A DNA stretch of 49,029 nucleotides from Sneathiella sp. (GCA_002706985.1 PAKP01000018.1:1-49029), one strand, 5' to 3'; counted from the first letter of the stretch, positions 40,392-48,580 are shown. Notes: a model not told the origin generated them from the sequence alone. Program-made: numbers and translations.

Positions 40392-42406
40392 TGTCTGTGA
40401 CAACACAGGATCACTTGCCTCAGGGTCGGCCGCTCGCCGCCAAGCTTGGTCGAGACGATTGGTTGATGCGCTCCTTCATCCTCGTGATCGCGCTTTATCT
40501 AATACTGACGCTGGCCTTCCCGCTTTACGCCATGCTCTCGAAGGCGTTCTCGACCTTTCAGTTTGATCTGACGCAAATTGAATTGCAGGTGAGTGACGAT
40601 CAGGGGAATTTCAGCGGCGAAATCCTCTCTGCCGCGACCCTGAACGAGGAGCTCGATGCGATCCCGCAAGAGGAGATGGCGACAAGCAGTGACGGTCGGC
40701 TGAGCCTAGTGCCGCTGTTTCCTGATTTCAGTTTCAGAAGTCCCGTCCTCTACAAGATCCGGGGAACAACGCCGGAGGCGGTTTATCTGATCGGTTCGGA
40801 GCGGAGGGAGGGAACAGAGTGGACAGAGGTCGATTCCAACACTTTCCGCAAAGTGGTGTTAAGGCCGGTCAAGTCTGTCGGTTTCAGTAACTTTGCGACC
40901 TATTTTTCGACGCCGTCCCTGTTCCAGTCTATCGGAAACTCTATCTTTATTTCCGTCATCAGTACGATCGTGACGGTCAGTCTGGCCTTCGCATTCGCCT
41001 ATGCGCTCAGCCGAAGCTGCATGCGGTTCAAGGGTGCCTTTCGTCTGATTGCCATGGCGCCGATATTGGTGCCGTCCTTGCTGCCGGGAATTGCGCTGGT
41101 TTACCTGTTCGGCAATCAGGGCATGCTGAAAGAACTGATGATGGGGGAATCCATTTACGGACCCTATGGGATCGTTCTGGGATCAGTATTTTTCACTTTT
41201 CCCCATGCCATGATTATCATCACCACGGCGCTCGCCATTTCCGACGCGCGGCTTTATGAGGCGGCCGTGTCACTCAGGGCTAGCGCCTGGAAAACATTCT
41301 GGACCGTGACGGTGCCGGGCGCGCGCTACGGTCTGATATCGGCAGCCTTCGTCGTTTTCAATCTGGTGATAACCGATTTCGGCCTGCCCAAGGTTATTGG
41401 CGGGCAATACAACATGCTGGCCGTTGACATTTACAAGCAGGTGATCGGGCAGCAGAATTTCGAGATGGGCGCCGTGGTTTCCGTGGTCTTGTTGATGCCG
41501 GCCTTTCTCGCCTTCGTTGTTGATCGTCAGGTACAGAAAAAACAGGTGGCATTGCTCTCGGCGCGGTCAGTTGTCTATGAGCCAAAACCCGATCCGCGCT
41601 TTGACTGGATATGTTTTGCGTTCTGTTCTCTGATTGCGGTCTTTATCCTTGGTATTCTGGGGGTTTGCCAGTTTGCCGCGCTGATCAAATTCTGGCCTTA
41701 TGATCTCTCCCTCAGCCTGAAAAACTACAGCTTCGACCTGATGGATGGCGGTGGATGGGATGCCTATCGCAACTCCATCAAGCTAGGCATATTAACGGCC
41801 GTTTTCGGAACGATTGTCGTCTTCACCGGGGCCTATATGGTGGACAAGACACGGGGGTTCCGGACCGGACGGAGTCTGTTCCAGTTCCTGGCCATGTTGC
41901 CGATGGCCATCCCCGGCATGGTTCTGGGTCTTGCCTATATCTTCTTTTTCAATAATCCGGACAATCCGCTCAGCGTGATCTATGGGACGATGACAATTCT
42001 GGTGATCGTTACCATTACCCATTTCTATACAGTATCGCATCTAACGGCAGTGACGGCCCTTAAACAGATGGATGGTGAGTTCGAATCTGTCGCGGCGTCC
42101 CTGAAACAGCCGTTCTATAAGCTGTTTGCGCGGGTTACTGTGCCGGTCTGTATGCCGGCAATTCTGGATATTGCGATTTATCTGTTCGTGAATGCCATGA
42201 CAACCGTTTCGGCCGTTGTGTTTCTCTATTCCACGGATACGGCGCTCGCGTCCGTTGCCGTGTTGAATATGGACGATGCTGGCGACATCGCGCCTGCGGC
42301 TGCCATGGGGATGATGATTTTCTATACCAATGCCGCCGCCCGTATTCTGCATTTGGTGGCGTCGAAGGGTATCCTGAAGCGAACGCAGGCCTGGCGGACG
42401 CGCTGA
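40391..42406 (+). CDS. aepW: AepW-like fused double permease
   Basis: A 671-residue permease with two permease halves in one chain. The first half has one helix (about 25-50), then a 110-residue extracytoplasmic-type segment (about 55-165), then five helices and the EAA loop EAAVSLRASAWKTFWTVTVP. The second half (from about 400) has the loop SVAASLKQPFYKLFARVTVP. Fused permeases are known for the AepXVW and PhnU2 groups at about 570 residues; the extra length here is the first-half insert. Confidence 0.92.
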   Translation: MSVTTQDHLPQGRPLAAKLGRDDWLMRSFILVIALYLILTLAFPLYAMLSKAFSTFQFDLTQIELQVSDDQGNFSGEILSAATLNEELDAIPQEEMATSSDGRLSLVPLFPDFSFRSPVLYKIRGTTPEAVYLIGSERREGTEWTEVDSNTFRKVVLRPVKSVGFSNFATYFSTPSLFQSIGNSIFISVISTIVTVSLAFAFAYALSRSCMRFKGAFRLIAMAPILVPSLLPGIALVYLFGNQGMLKELMMGESIYGPYGIVLGSVFFTFPHAMIIITTALAISDARLYEAAVSLRASAWKTFWTVTVPGARYGLISAAFVVFNLVITDFGLPKVIGGQYNMLAVDIYKQVIGQQNFEMGAVVSVVLLMPAFLAFVVDRQVQKKQVALLSARSVVYEPKPDPRFDWICFAFCSLIAVFILGILGVCQFAALIKFWPYDLSLSLKNYSFDLMDGGGWDAYRNSIKLGILTAVFGTIVVFTGAYMVDKTRGFRTGRSLFQFLAMLPMAIPGMVLGLAYIFFFNNPDNPLSVIYGTMTILVIVTITHFYTVSHLTAVTALKQMDGEFESVAASLKQPFYKLFARVTVPVCMPAILDIAIYLFVNAMTTVSAVVFLYSTDTALASVAVLNMDDAGDIAPAAAMGMMIFYTNAAARILHLVASKGILKRTQAWRTR

Positions 42407-42427
42407 TGATGCGTATGAGCAATCCAG

Positions 42428-43117
42428 ATGGATTTTGACCGGGGAAATACGCATGTCTATTACGCCGATATTGGAGAAGACGGCGGGCTCGACCTGAACC
42501 ATTGCTGGAAGGCGTTGAGCGAGGCCGAAAAGGCACGTGCCGGACGGTTTCGCTTTGATCTCCACCGGCACCGCTATGTGCGGGCGCATGGAAAGATGCG
42601 GCATATCCTGGCGGCCTATCTTGATGTATCTGCAGACCGGATTCCCATCGAGACGGGAAATCGCGGCAAGCCGTTTATCTCCGCGGAAAAGCTTTACTTT
42701 AATATGTCCCATTCCGCGGATACCGGCGTTTTCGTGGTGACCCGAAGCGGTGAAATCGGCATTGATGTCGAGATGTTCGATCGTAAGGTCGAAGTCGATG
42801 ATCTAAGCCGACATTATTACACGCCGTCCGAGCAGGCCCATCTCGCCTCCTTTGACGGAGCGGATCGACGGGAGCTGTTTTTCTGGCTGTGGACCGCGAA
42901 GGAAGCGCGGATGAAAGTTACAGGGGAGGGACTGGCGCTGGATCCCCGGCACATCGATGTGGAAATTGAGGCGGGGAAACCTGTTTCCTACCGGTTGCCG
43001 GAGCGGCCCAAGGCAAGCCTCGCCCATGTTGTCCTGCCGGAGCTTGCGGGGGCCTGCAGCGTGGCCGGGCTGTTCATGCCGTCGCTGGACATAAAGACGT
43101 TAGCGGATTCGGACTGA
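42428..43117 (+). CDS. Sfp-type 4'-phosphopantetheinyl transferase
   Basis: A 229-residue enzyme that attaches the phosphopantetheine arm of CoA to carrier proteins. The three family motifs are ETGNRGKPFI with NMSHSADTGVFVV, the magnesium site GEIGIDVEMFDRKVEVD, and FFWLWTAKEARMKVTGEGL. It follows aepW by 21 bases, but no carrier-protein gene is in the window. It probably serves a carrier or synthase elsewhere. It converges on the FlgC-like gene. Confidence 0.92.
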   Translation: MDFDRGNTHVYYADIGEDGGLDLNHCWKALSEAEKARAGRFRFDLHRHRYVRAHGKMRHILAAYLDVSADRIPIETGNRGKPFISAEKLYFNMSHSADTGVFVVTRSGEIGIDVEMFDRKVEVDDLSRHYYTPSEQAHLASFDGADRRELFFWLWTAKEARMKVTGEGLALDPRHIDVEIEAGKPVSYRLPERPKASLAHVVLPELAGACSVAGLFMPSLDIKTLADSD

Positions 43118-43124
43118 ATGGCGA

Positions 43125-43517
43125 TCAGCTTTTGATGTCCAGCGTAACTTTCTGAAGTTCGTTCCAGACTTCGAACATTTTCACATTGGCCTTGTAGCTA
43201 TGAAGCGCCAGGTTCTGATTAATGATTTCACTTGCAAGATCCACATTCGGACTTTCAACAAAACCTTCCTCATTGGCGAAGGGGTTGTTGGGGAAAAAAG
43301 AATTGATCGTTGCGGGATCGCGTTCACGAACCTTCACAGTCGGTGCTCCGGTCTCATCGGTGGTCTGCACCGGTTCAACCGCCTTATAGGATTCATTTTC
43401 GCCTTTGGCGCCGGGGGTGCCGACACTGTCAATATTGACAATGTTCTGCGCGGAAACTTCCGCCCGTTTCGCTGCTGCCGTCATTCCGCTGATCGCGGAG
43501 CCCAGTATTGTAGTCAT
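43125..43517 (-). CDS. FlgC-like flagellar rod protein
   Basis: A 130-residue protein with the N-terminal rod motif (AISGMTAAAKRAEVSAQNIVNID) and the C-terminal rod motif (NVDLASEIINQNLALHSYKANVKMF). True FlgB and FlgC are encoded at 47344 and 47775, so this is an additional rod-type protein. It lacks the long central region of hook or distal rod proteins. Relatives are often annotated only as flagellar basal body rod C-terminal domain proteins. ATG 43517 has GGAGAC upstream. Confidence 0.75.
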   Translation of the reverse strand: MTTILGSAISGMTAAAKRAEVSAQNIVNIDSVGTPGAKGENESYKAVEPVQTTDETGAPTVKVRERDPATINSFFPNNPFANEEGFVESPNVDLASEIINQNLALHSYKANVKMFEVWNELQKVTLDIKS

Positions 43518-43622
43518 GATTGTCTCCAATCAATACAATTTTAAATAAACTTTATACGAATATAATATTTCATATAAACACTTTATAAGAGCGTATTCGT
43601 TAACAAACAGTTAAGAAATCGA

Positions 43623-43967
43623 CTATGCCCTGGACAGGAACGCGCGCCAGCGATCCAGAAGGTAGAAAAGGTCCTCGCGCGCACCTTCCTGCGGTGTCCT
43701 GTCATCATCGAAGAGTGGTTCGATCAGATATTTATCCGGCGTCAGCGTCAGGGAGAAGGCATTCCCGGTGATCTCAAAACTCCCGCCGAGCGCGTTTGCT
43801 GTTCTGTCGAACAAATAATCGATGAGGGCGATATCTCCCTGAATTTCCGTTTCAAGAAACTCTTCCAGAAGTTTGTTTTCCGGCGATATTTTCGCGGAGA
43901 TCAGCCCCGTTTTCTCGTCACGCTTCATCAGTATCTCAAGCATACGGGCTCTTTCAGTCGGCGACAT
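43623..43967 (-). CDS. Small acidic protein, candidate EndoU immunity protein
   Basis: A 114-residue acidic protein with no firm family match. The segment FEITGNAFSLTLTPDKYLIEPLFDDD and the C-terminal LDRWRAFL resemble small proteins often encoded beside bacterial EndoU nucleases. Its ATG lies inside the 3' end of the EndoU gene (14-base overlap), an arrangement typical of toxin and immunity genes. The similarity is from memory of the family pattern and not confirmed. Confidence 0.55.
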   Translation of the reverse strand: MSPTERARMLEILMKRDEKTGLISAKISPENKLLEEFLETEIQGDIALIDYLFDRTANALGGSFEITGNAFSLTLTPDKYLIEPLFDDDRTPQEGAREDLFYLLDRWRAFLSRA

Positions 43968-44493
43968 AAAGGGGGTAGGCTGTGGTAATATGGCCGTTCG
44001 GGGAGCGATAGCCCTCGATCAGAAAGTCATGACCGGATCGTCCGCGCCATCTGGCGCCATCGGGCAGCTCATTCGTCGAGACGGCAAGAAGGATGCTGTC
44101 TATAATTTCCTCTCTTGAGAAGTTATCCGGAAAAAAGCTGGAGAATTTCTCCTTCCATCTCTTTTCTGCGGGATCATATATCTCAACCGTGGCCGTGTAG
44201 ACGCCGGCGCGGTTTGGCCCGGACAGTATCTTCTTTATGCGGGAATGGCTGGGGGAGCCGTCCCGCGGTGCAACATGGAACCCCACGGGCTTTCCCCGAT
44301 GATTAATCTCCCCGTCAAAGATATGGGTAAGATCAAGAGAGTGCGCAGAAGCCGTTGCTCTATCGGCAGGCGGTTCAGAGAAGGGCGAAGAGAGAACAAA
44401 ATAAGCGGCAAGAGCGATCAGCAGGACAATGAAAACCCCTGCCTTTTTCATTAGGGACAATCGGCGAACAGATTTTTGTCCGCTAGCTCGCAC
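43954..44493 (-). CDS. Membrane-anchored EndoU-type nuclease
   Basis: A protein of about 179 residues. The N-terminus has one hydrophobic helix (VFIVLLIALAAYFVLSS), probably a signal anchor. The rest matches bacterial EndoU domains: THIFDGEINHRGKPVGFHV with two conserved His, GVYTATVEIYDPAEKRWKEK, SSFFPDNFSREEIIDSILLA, and the C-terminal EGYRSPNGHITTAYPLY with the Thr-x-Tyr-Pro motif. EndoU domains cut RNA and are common toxin tips. ATG 44493 overlaps the fliP 3' end; ATG 44451 is an alternative. The context in a flagellar operon is unusual. Confidence 0.75.
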   Translation of the reverse strand: MRASGQKSVRRLSLMKKAGVFIVLLIALAAYFVLSSPFSEPPADRATASAHSLDLTHIFDGEINHRGKPVGFHVAPRDGSPSHSRIKKILSGPNRAGVYTATVEIYDPAEKRWKEKFSSFFPDNFSREEIIDSILLAVSTNELPDGARWRGRSGHDFLIEGYRSPNGHITTAYPLYVAD

Positions 44494-45274
44494 CATTGAC
44501 AAAACTCTCGACCAGGCTTTTCGCCACCAGGTTCCAGCCATCGACCAGCACGAAGAAGATCAGCTTGAAGGGGAGGGAAATCATTACCGGCGGCAGCATC
44601 ATCATACCCATGGACATCAGGATGGAAGCCACCACCATATCGATCACGATAAAGGGCACGAACAGCAGGAAGCCGATTTCGAACGCACGTTTCAGTTCAC
44701 TGATCATGAAGGCTGGCACTAGGACCTTGAGCGGGATAGCGTCGGGTCCTTCTGTCACCGGTGTCGCACTCAGATCCATGAACAGCAGCACATCTTTTTC
44801 CCGGGTATGCTGAAGCATGAAAGTCCGGAAGGGTGCGACAGTCCGCTCAAAGGCTTCCGCCTCGTCAATCTGCTCGTCGATCAGCGGGACAATTCCGTTT
44901 TCATAAGCGCTTTCAAAAGTCGGCGCCATGATGAATGCCGTCAGGAACAGCGCGAGGGAGATAATCACCACATTCGGCGGCGTCGATTGAACGCCAAGCG
45001 CGCTACGAAGCAGCGAGAGCACAACGATGAGCCGTGTGAACGAGGTTGTGACGATCAGGATTGCTGGCGCAAGACTGAGGACCGTCATCAGGACGACCAG
45101 CTGAACGATCCGCCCGGTTAGCGGCCCGGCATCCTCACCGAAGTCGAGGGATACGGATTGGGCCAGCACTTCCAACGGCAGGGCCAGTATCGTAACCGCA
45201 AAGGCCAGGCCGAGCAGGGAGCCCTTGTTTTTGGTTATAAAGCGCAGCCCGCGCGTTACGGGTAATTTACTCAT
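44483..45274 (-). CDS. fliP: FliP, flagellar type III export gate protein
   Basis: A 263-residue export gate component. It has a signal-like N-terminus, then ILIVTTSFTRLIVVLSLLRSALGVQSTPPNVVIISLALFLT, PAFMISELKRAFEIGFLLFVPF and VIDMVVASILMSMGMMMLPP, all hallmarks of FliP. It overlaps fliO upstream and the EndoU gene downstream. Confidence 0.97.
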   Translation of the reverse strand: MSKLPVTRGLRFITKNKGSLLGLAFAVTILALPLEVLAQSVSLDFGEDAGPLTGRIVQLVVLMTVLSLAPAILIVTTSFTRLIVVLSLLRSALGVQSTPPNVVIISLALFLTAFIMAPTFESAYENGIVPLIDEQIDEAEAFERTVAPFRTFMLQHTREKDVLLFMDLSATPVTEGPDAIPLKVLVPAFMISELKRAFEIGFLLFVPFIVIDMVVASILMSMGMMMLPPVMISLPFKLIFFVLVDGWNLVAKSLVESFVNGAS

Positions 45275-45572
45275 GAGATGTTATCTCGCCCTGTTCAGCC
45301 GTGTTTTTTGATGGAATATTCTGCTCGACCACCAGATCACGCTCAGGCCCAAGTAGCAGCAGATGCTCCCGGTCGTCGCGCTTCACCAGGACAAGGCGCC
45401 GCTTCGCATCGACTGCAATCACGTCAGTAACGGAAAGTCGTTTCGGACTGGAGGGATCGCGTGTCGCTCTCGGGACCATGCCAAATCGCCGGGCAAGCAG
45501 GGTGATAAGCGCGATGAGGCCAAGAACAACAAGCAGGCCGACAATATATTTCAGGTATTGTACGGGTTCCAT
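45267..45572 (-). CDS. fliO: FliO, flagellar export gate assembly protein
   Basis: A 101-residue protein with one N-terminal helix (YIVGLLVVLGLIALITLLA) and a cytoplasmic domain with VIAVDAKRRLVLVKRDDREHLLLLGPERDLVVE, typical of FliO. It helps FliP assemble. The stop overlaps the fliP start by eight bases. Confidence 0.9.
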   Translation of the reverse strand: MEPVQYLKYIVGLLVVLGLIALITLLARRFGMVPRATRDPSSPKRLSVTDVIAVDAKRRLVLVKRDDREHLLLLGPERDLVVEQNIPSKNTAEQGEITSHE

Positions 45573-45650
45573 AGGCCTGCCATTTTTGTCTTCGTCCGGT
45601 TAAATTACGCGTGTCGGACACACAGTAGCGGGCCTTGGCGGATTTGAAAA

Positions 45651-45944
45651 CTATTCTTTATGGAGGTCGCTTTCCATGGCGTGAATATCACGGCCCAGCG
45701 CATCGTGACGTTGCTGGATTTCATTAGAAAGCGTGTTGAGCGATTGCATGACCTGATTCATGAATTTGGTGAGCTCAATGCGGTCGTCTCTTGGTGCGCT
45801 CTGGACCCGGCCCTGGACACGGATAATTTTTTCCGGCAGAGATGCCATGTCGACCATGATGCCATTCCGGGTCTGTTCCAGGTAGACCGAAATATCATTC
45901 AACAGATCCGAAATATCCGAATTTATTGTCGACATGTTTTCCAT
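45651..45944 (-). CDS. Small coiled-coil protein of the flagellar operon, unknown
   Basis: A 97-residue, mostly helical protein (LLNDISVYLEQTRNGIMVDM, FMNQVMQSLNTLSNEIQQRHDAL). I do not recognise a family. It is encoded 78 bases before fliO and after the FlhB-like gene on the same strand, so a flagellar chaperone or assembly role is plausible. It has no signal peptide. Confidence 0.6.
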   Translation of the reverse strand: MENMSTINSDISDLLNDISVYLEQTRNGIMVDMASLPEKIIRVQGRVQSAPRDDRIELTKFMNQVMQSLNTLSNEIQQRHDALGRDIHAMESDLHKE

Positions 45945-45971
45945 TGTCTTAATTTGTTATTAAAATGGCGG

Positions 45972-46256
45972 TTAATCCTGACACCGGTAAAGATATGACA
46001 ATATCTCCGAAACCGCGGCGAACGCCTTTAACGGGATAGGACAATCAACCTCGATTTCCGACAATATTTGTGCAAGATCAGAATCGGTGCGCACCTTTAC
46101 ACCACGAGCGAAGGCCAATTGCAAGATTTGTTCAGCAATTTCTCCTTTTCCGCTCGCGGTCACCCGGGCGAGGGCGTCCGGATTTTCCGCATAGCTGAGG
46201 GCGACGGCAATCGTGCCGTCGGCGTTGTTTTGCGGATCATTTTCGTTCTGTGCCAT
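45972..46256 (-). CDS. Stand-alone FlhB C-terminal-domain protein
   Basis: A 94-residue protein equivalent to the cytoplasmic tail of FlhB/YscU: TIAVALSYAENPDALARVTASGKGEIAEQIL, ARGVKVRTDSDLAQILSEIEVDCPIPLKAFAAVSEILSYLYR. It lacks the membrane part and the NPTH autocleavage site. Such proteins can replace or modulate the released FlhB fragment (FhlX/FlhX). Start ATG 46256 is chosen because it begins the homologous part. Confidence 0.85.
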   Translation of the reverse strand: MAQNENDPQNNADGTIAVALSYAENPDALARVTASGKGEIAEQILQLAFARGVKVRTDSDLAQILSEIEVDCPIPLKAFAAVSEILSYLYRCQD

Positions 46257-46307
46257 CTGTTTCTCCGGCCGGATATGACCAGTTTCGCGGACGATACCGC
46301 ATGACAA

Positions 46308-46620
46308 TTAATTTTTCTTTACATCTTCCCTGATATTCGGCCGTTTGATGTCACTTCCCTCTTGCAACTCAGATAGGGAAGGATTATGTTCCCGTTCGCC
46401 GGACAATGGCAACACAGCCAATTTTGATTGTCGACGGCGCTGTGCAGCAAGACTGACAGGGGCAACTGCTCCGATTTGCACAACTGAAACTGAACAAATG
46501 TCGTATTGACACGATCGGCTGTCCCGAGGCGGGACTGGCCCAGCAACATTGAATGCTCCCGTCGTTCAATAAAATGAAATGCGCGCGGTGGATGCCAGAG
46601 ATTAAAGGAGTGACCTGTAT
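46308..46620. other. Intergenic region of about 310 bases, no gene recognised
   Basis: It separates the minus-strand flagellar set from the plus-strand DJ-1-like gene. Short open frames lack homology. A small perfect hairpin, GTCCCG-AGG-CGGGAC, lies at 46521-46535, and TTGACA at 46506-46511 lacks a matching -10. An AAGGAG site precedes the DJ-1-like ATG. Confidence 0.5.
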
Positions 46621-47190
46621 ATGAATGATTTGGAAAATGCGTTAAATGGAAAGTCCGTTGCCATTCTTGTCGCCAACGGATTTGAAGAATCCCATATGAC
46701 GAGCCTGCACAAAAGTCTGGTCCTGACCGGGGCAGACGTTAAGATCGTCTCGCCGGAGAAGGGCGTCGTGAACAGCTGGCATGGGAATGGCTGGGGTCAC
46801 TTCTTCCCGGCAAATGCGCATTTGGCAACCTCCATGTCACATCACTTTGACGCTGTTATTATTCCGGGTGGTTCACGCCATGTTAATCGCCTGATCTCCG
46901 ATCCGCAGACCGCCCGCTTCATGCGCGGTTTCATGGAAGATAACAAGCCGGTCGCGTTGGTTGAAGGCGCCACGAAAATTCTGGCGGAAGCCGATTTGCT
47001 GGCAGATCGCACCGTCGTTTCTTTTGAAGACGTGAATGACGATCTTGCGAAAAAGGACGTAAAACTCGCCGAAGACGATATCCATGTCGATGACATGCTG
47101 GTCAGCAGCAAATTTGCTGATGAGGCGCTGGTCGAGAAATTCGCTGACCGCATCCTGAGTTACGAGCCGGAAGCATGGGAAGCTGCCTGA
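46621..47190 (+). CDS. DJ-1/PfpI-fold protein lacking the catalytic cysteine
   Basis: A 189-residue flavodoxin-like fold protein. The start SVAILVANGFEESHMTSLHKSL and PGGSRHVNRLISDPQTARFM fit the DJ-1/PfpI family. The nucleophile elbow, normally of the type AxxCHGxxLLAEAGLL, reads VALVEGATKILAEADLL, so Cys is replaced by Glu and the following His by Gly. The usual protease, deglycase or glyoxalase activity is therefore doubtful. It lies upstream of flgB but is separated from it by a terminator. Confidence 0.82.
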   Translation: MNDLENALNGKSVAILVANGFEESHMTSLHKSLVLTGADVKIVSPEKGVVNSWHGNGWGHFFPANAHLATSMSHHFDAVIIPGGSRHVNRLISDPQTARFMRGFMEDNKPVALVEGATKILAEADLLADRTVVSFEDVNDDLAKKDVKLAEDDIHVDDMLVSSKFADEALVEKFADRILSYEPEAWEAA

Positions 47191-47216
47191 ACCTCTTCCG
47201 CTTGATGATTTGACGA

Positions 47217-47247
47217 AAACGCTCCCGTTTCCGGGGGCGTTTTTTTT
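47217..47247 (+). terminator. Intrinsic terminator after the DJ-1-like gene
   Basis: A ten-base stem (AACGCTCCCG with CGGGGGCGTT, one T-G pair), a four-base loop and a run of eight T residues. Confidence 0.93.
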
Positions 47248-47343
47248 GATCGAACGCCGTGATCGAGGCGGCAATTTACGGTCTGTTAACATTTCTCTTC
47301 TAGTTTAGGGTCAGGAAAAACCGCGAACAGAAGCGATTTTGCT

Positions 47344-47748
47344 ATGAATTTGGACAAAATTCCGATCTTCGCCGCCCTGACGGAGAAAATGAAATGGCTC
47401 ACTGCCCGGCAGAATGTGCTGGCGCAGAATATTGCCAATTCGGATACGCCGAACTATCGGGCGCGGGATCTGAAGCCGCTGGAATTCCGCGAAATGATTG
47501 AAGGGCCGAAGGAAGACGACGGCGTGCAGATCAGCCGGACGAATATGCGGCATATTTTTGTGGATGAAATCACGTCTTACGAGACGGTGATCAACCGCGA
47601 GTCAAGCGAAACGACACCGACCGGAAACGCGGTCTTGCTTGAACAGGAAATGATGAAAGTTGCGGAAACGCAAATCCAGTATGAGCTGACAACGTCGCTC
47701 TATAAGAAAAATCTCGGGATGTTGAAAACAGCCCTTGGTCGCCGTTAA
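47344..47748 (+). CDS. flgB: FlgB, proximal rod protein
   Basis: A 134-residue rod protein. The conserved N-terminal motif is RQNVLAQNIANSDTPNYRARDLKPLEF and the C-terminal helix is VLLEQEMMKVAETQIQYELTTSLYKKNLGMLKTALGR. It forms part of the proximal rod in the periplasm and is exported by the flagellar type III system. It begins a plus-strand set with flgC, fliE, fliQ and fliR. Confidence 0.97.
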   Translation: MNLDKIPIFAALTEKMKWLTARQNVLAQNIANSDTPNYRARDLKPLEFREMIEGPKEDDGVQISRTNMRHIFVDEITSYETVINRESSETTPTGNAVLLEQEMMKVAETQIQYELTTSLYKKNLGMLKTALGRR

Positions 47749-47774
47749 CCGGATCGAGAAAGGATACCGATAAC

Positions 47775-48185
47775 ATGGATCTTCTAAAAACAATGACAAT
47801 CTCGGCCTCGGGCATGGATGCCCAAGGGCAGCGTATGCGGGTAATTTCGGAGAACCTGGCGAACAAGGACAGTATGGGTAAAACAGCGGATGAAGATCCC
47901 TATCGCCGGAAAATCATCTCCTTTCGGAATGTTCTGGATCGCGAGACGAATGTCACGAAAGTCAAGGTAGGCCGTATTACTGAGGACCGGACCGATTTCG
48001 ATCTGAAATTTAACCCGAGCCATCCGGCAGCGAACGCCGATGGCTACGTTAAGATGCCCAATGTCAATTCTCTGGTTGAGATGATGGACATGAAGGAAAC
48101 CCAGCGGTCTTATCAGGCCAATCTGGGGGTGATCGAAGCATCGAAAAAGATGATCATGCGGACGCTGTCTATTTTGCAGCAGTAA
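47775..48185 (+). CDS. flgC: FlgC, proximal rod protein
   Basis: A 136-residue rod protein. It has TISASGMDAQGQRMRVISENLANKDSMGKT at the N-terminus, DPYRRKIISF in the middle, and VNSLVEMMDMKETQRSYQANLGVIEASKKM at the C-terminus. It follows flgB by 26 bases. A second, more divergent rod-like gene is at 43125. Confidence 0.97.
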   Translation: MDLLKTMTISASGMDAQGQRMRVISENLANKDSMGKTADEDPYRRKIISFRNVLDRETNVTKVKVGRITEDRTDFDLKFNPSHPAANADGYVKMPNVNSLVEMMDMKETQRSYQANLGVIEASKKMIMRTLSILQQ

Positions 48186-48212
48186 CGAATAGGGACGAGC
48201 GGAGAGTAGAAA

Positions 48213-48542
48213 ATGGCTGATACGAGCGCAATTGCGGCAACGCAAGCCTATTCAAAAGCAATCAACAATGCTCTGGGTGCAAAACCCGAAGCGGCATCCT
48301 CTGACGCGGCCGCCGCGGTTGGCGGACCGAGTTTCGCTGAAATGCTGGCGCAGGCCGGTACCGAAGCCGTGGATGCAGGCGTCGCCTCCGAACAGATCAG
48401 TCTTGAGGCTGTCACCGGAAACGCCGGCCTTGCGGATATCGTGACGGCGGTTAGTAACGCCGAAGCAACCCTTGAAACCGTGGTTGCAGTACGTGATCGT
48501 GTAATTCAGGCTTATCAAGACATCATAAAAATGCCAATCTAG
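48213..48542 (+). CDS. fliE: FliE, MS ring-rod junction protein
   Basis: A 109-residue protein. The C-terminal half has the FliE pattern DIVTAVSNAEATLETVVAVRDRVIQAYQDIIKMPI. The N-terminal half is rich in Ala. FliE links the MS ring to the rod and is an early export substrate. It lies 27 bases after flgC. Confidence 0.93.
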   Translation: MADTSAIAATQAYSKAINNALGAKPEAASSDAAAAVGGPSFAEMLAQAGTEAVDAGVASEQISLEAVTGNAGLADIVTAVSNAEATLETVVAVRDRVIQAYQDIIKMPI

Positions 48543-48580
48543 GCTGTAAGGTTAATTTACAGCAAAAGGATTGACGCGAT

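Noticed and set aside
46506..46535. TTGACA and hairpin taken as a promoter with operator for the DJ-1-like gene
   Set aside because: No -10 box lies at the right distance, so the match is probably chance.
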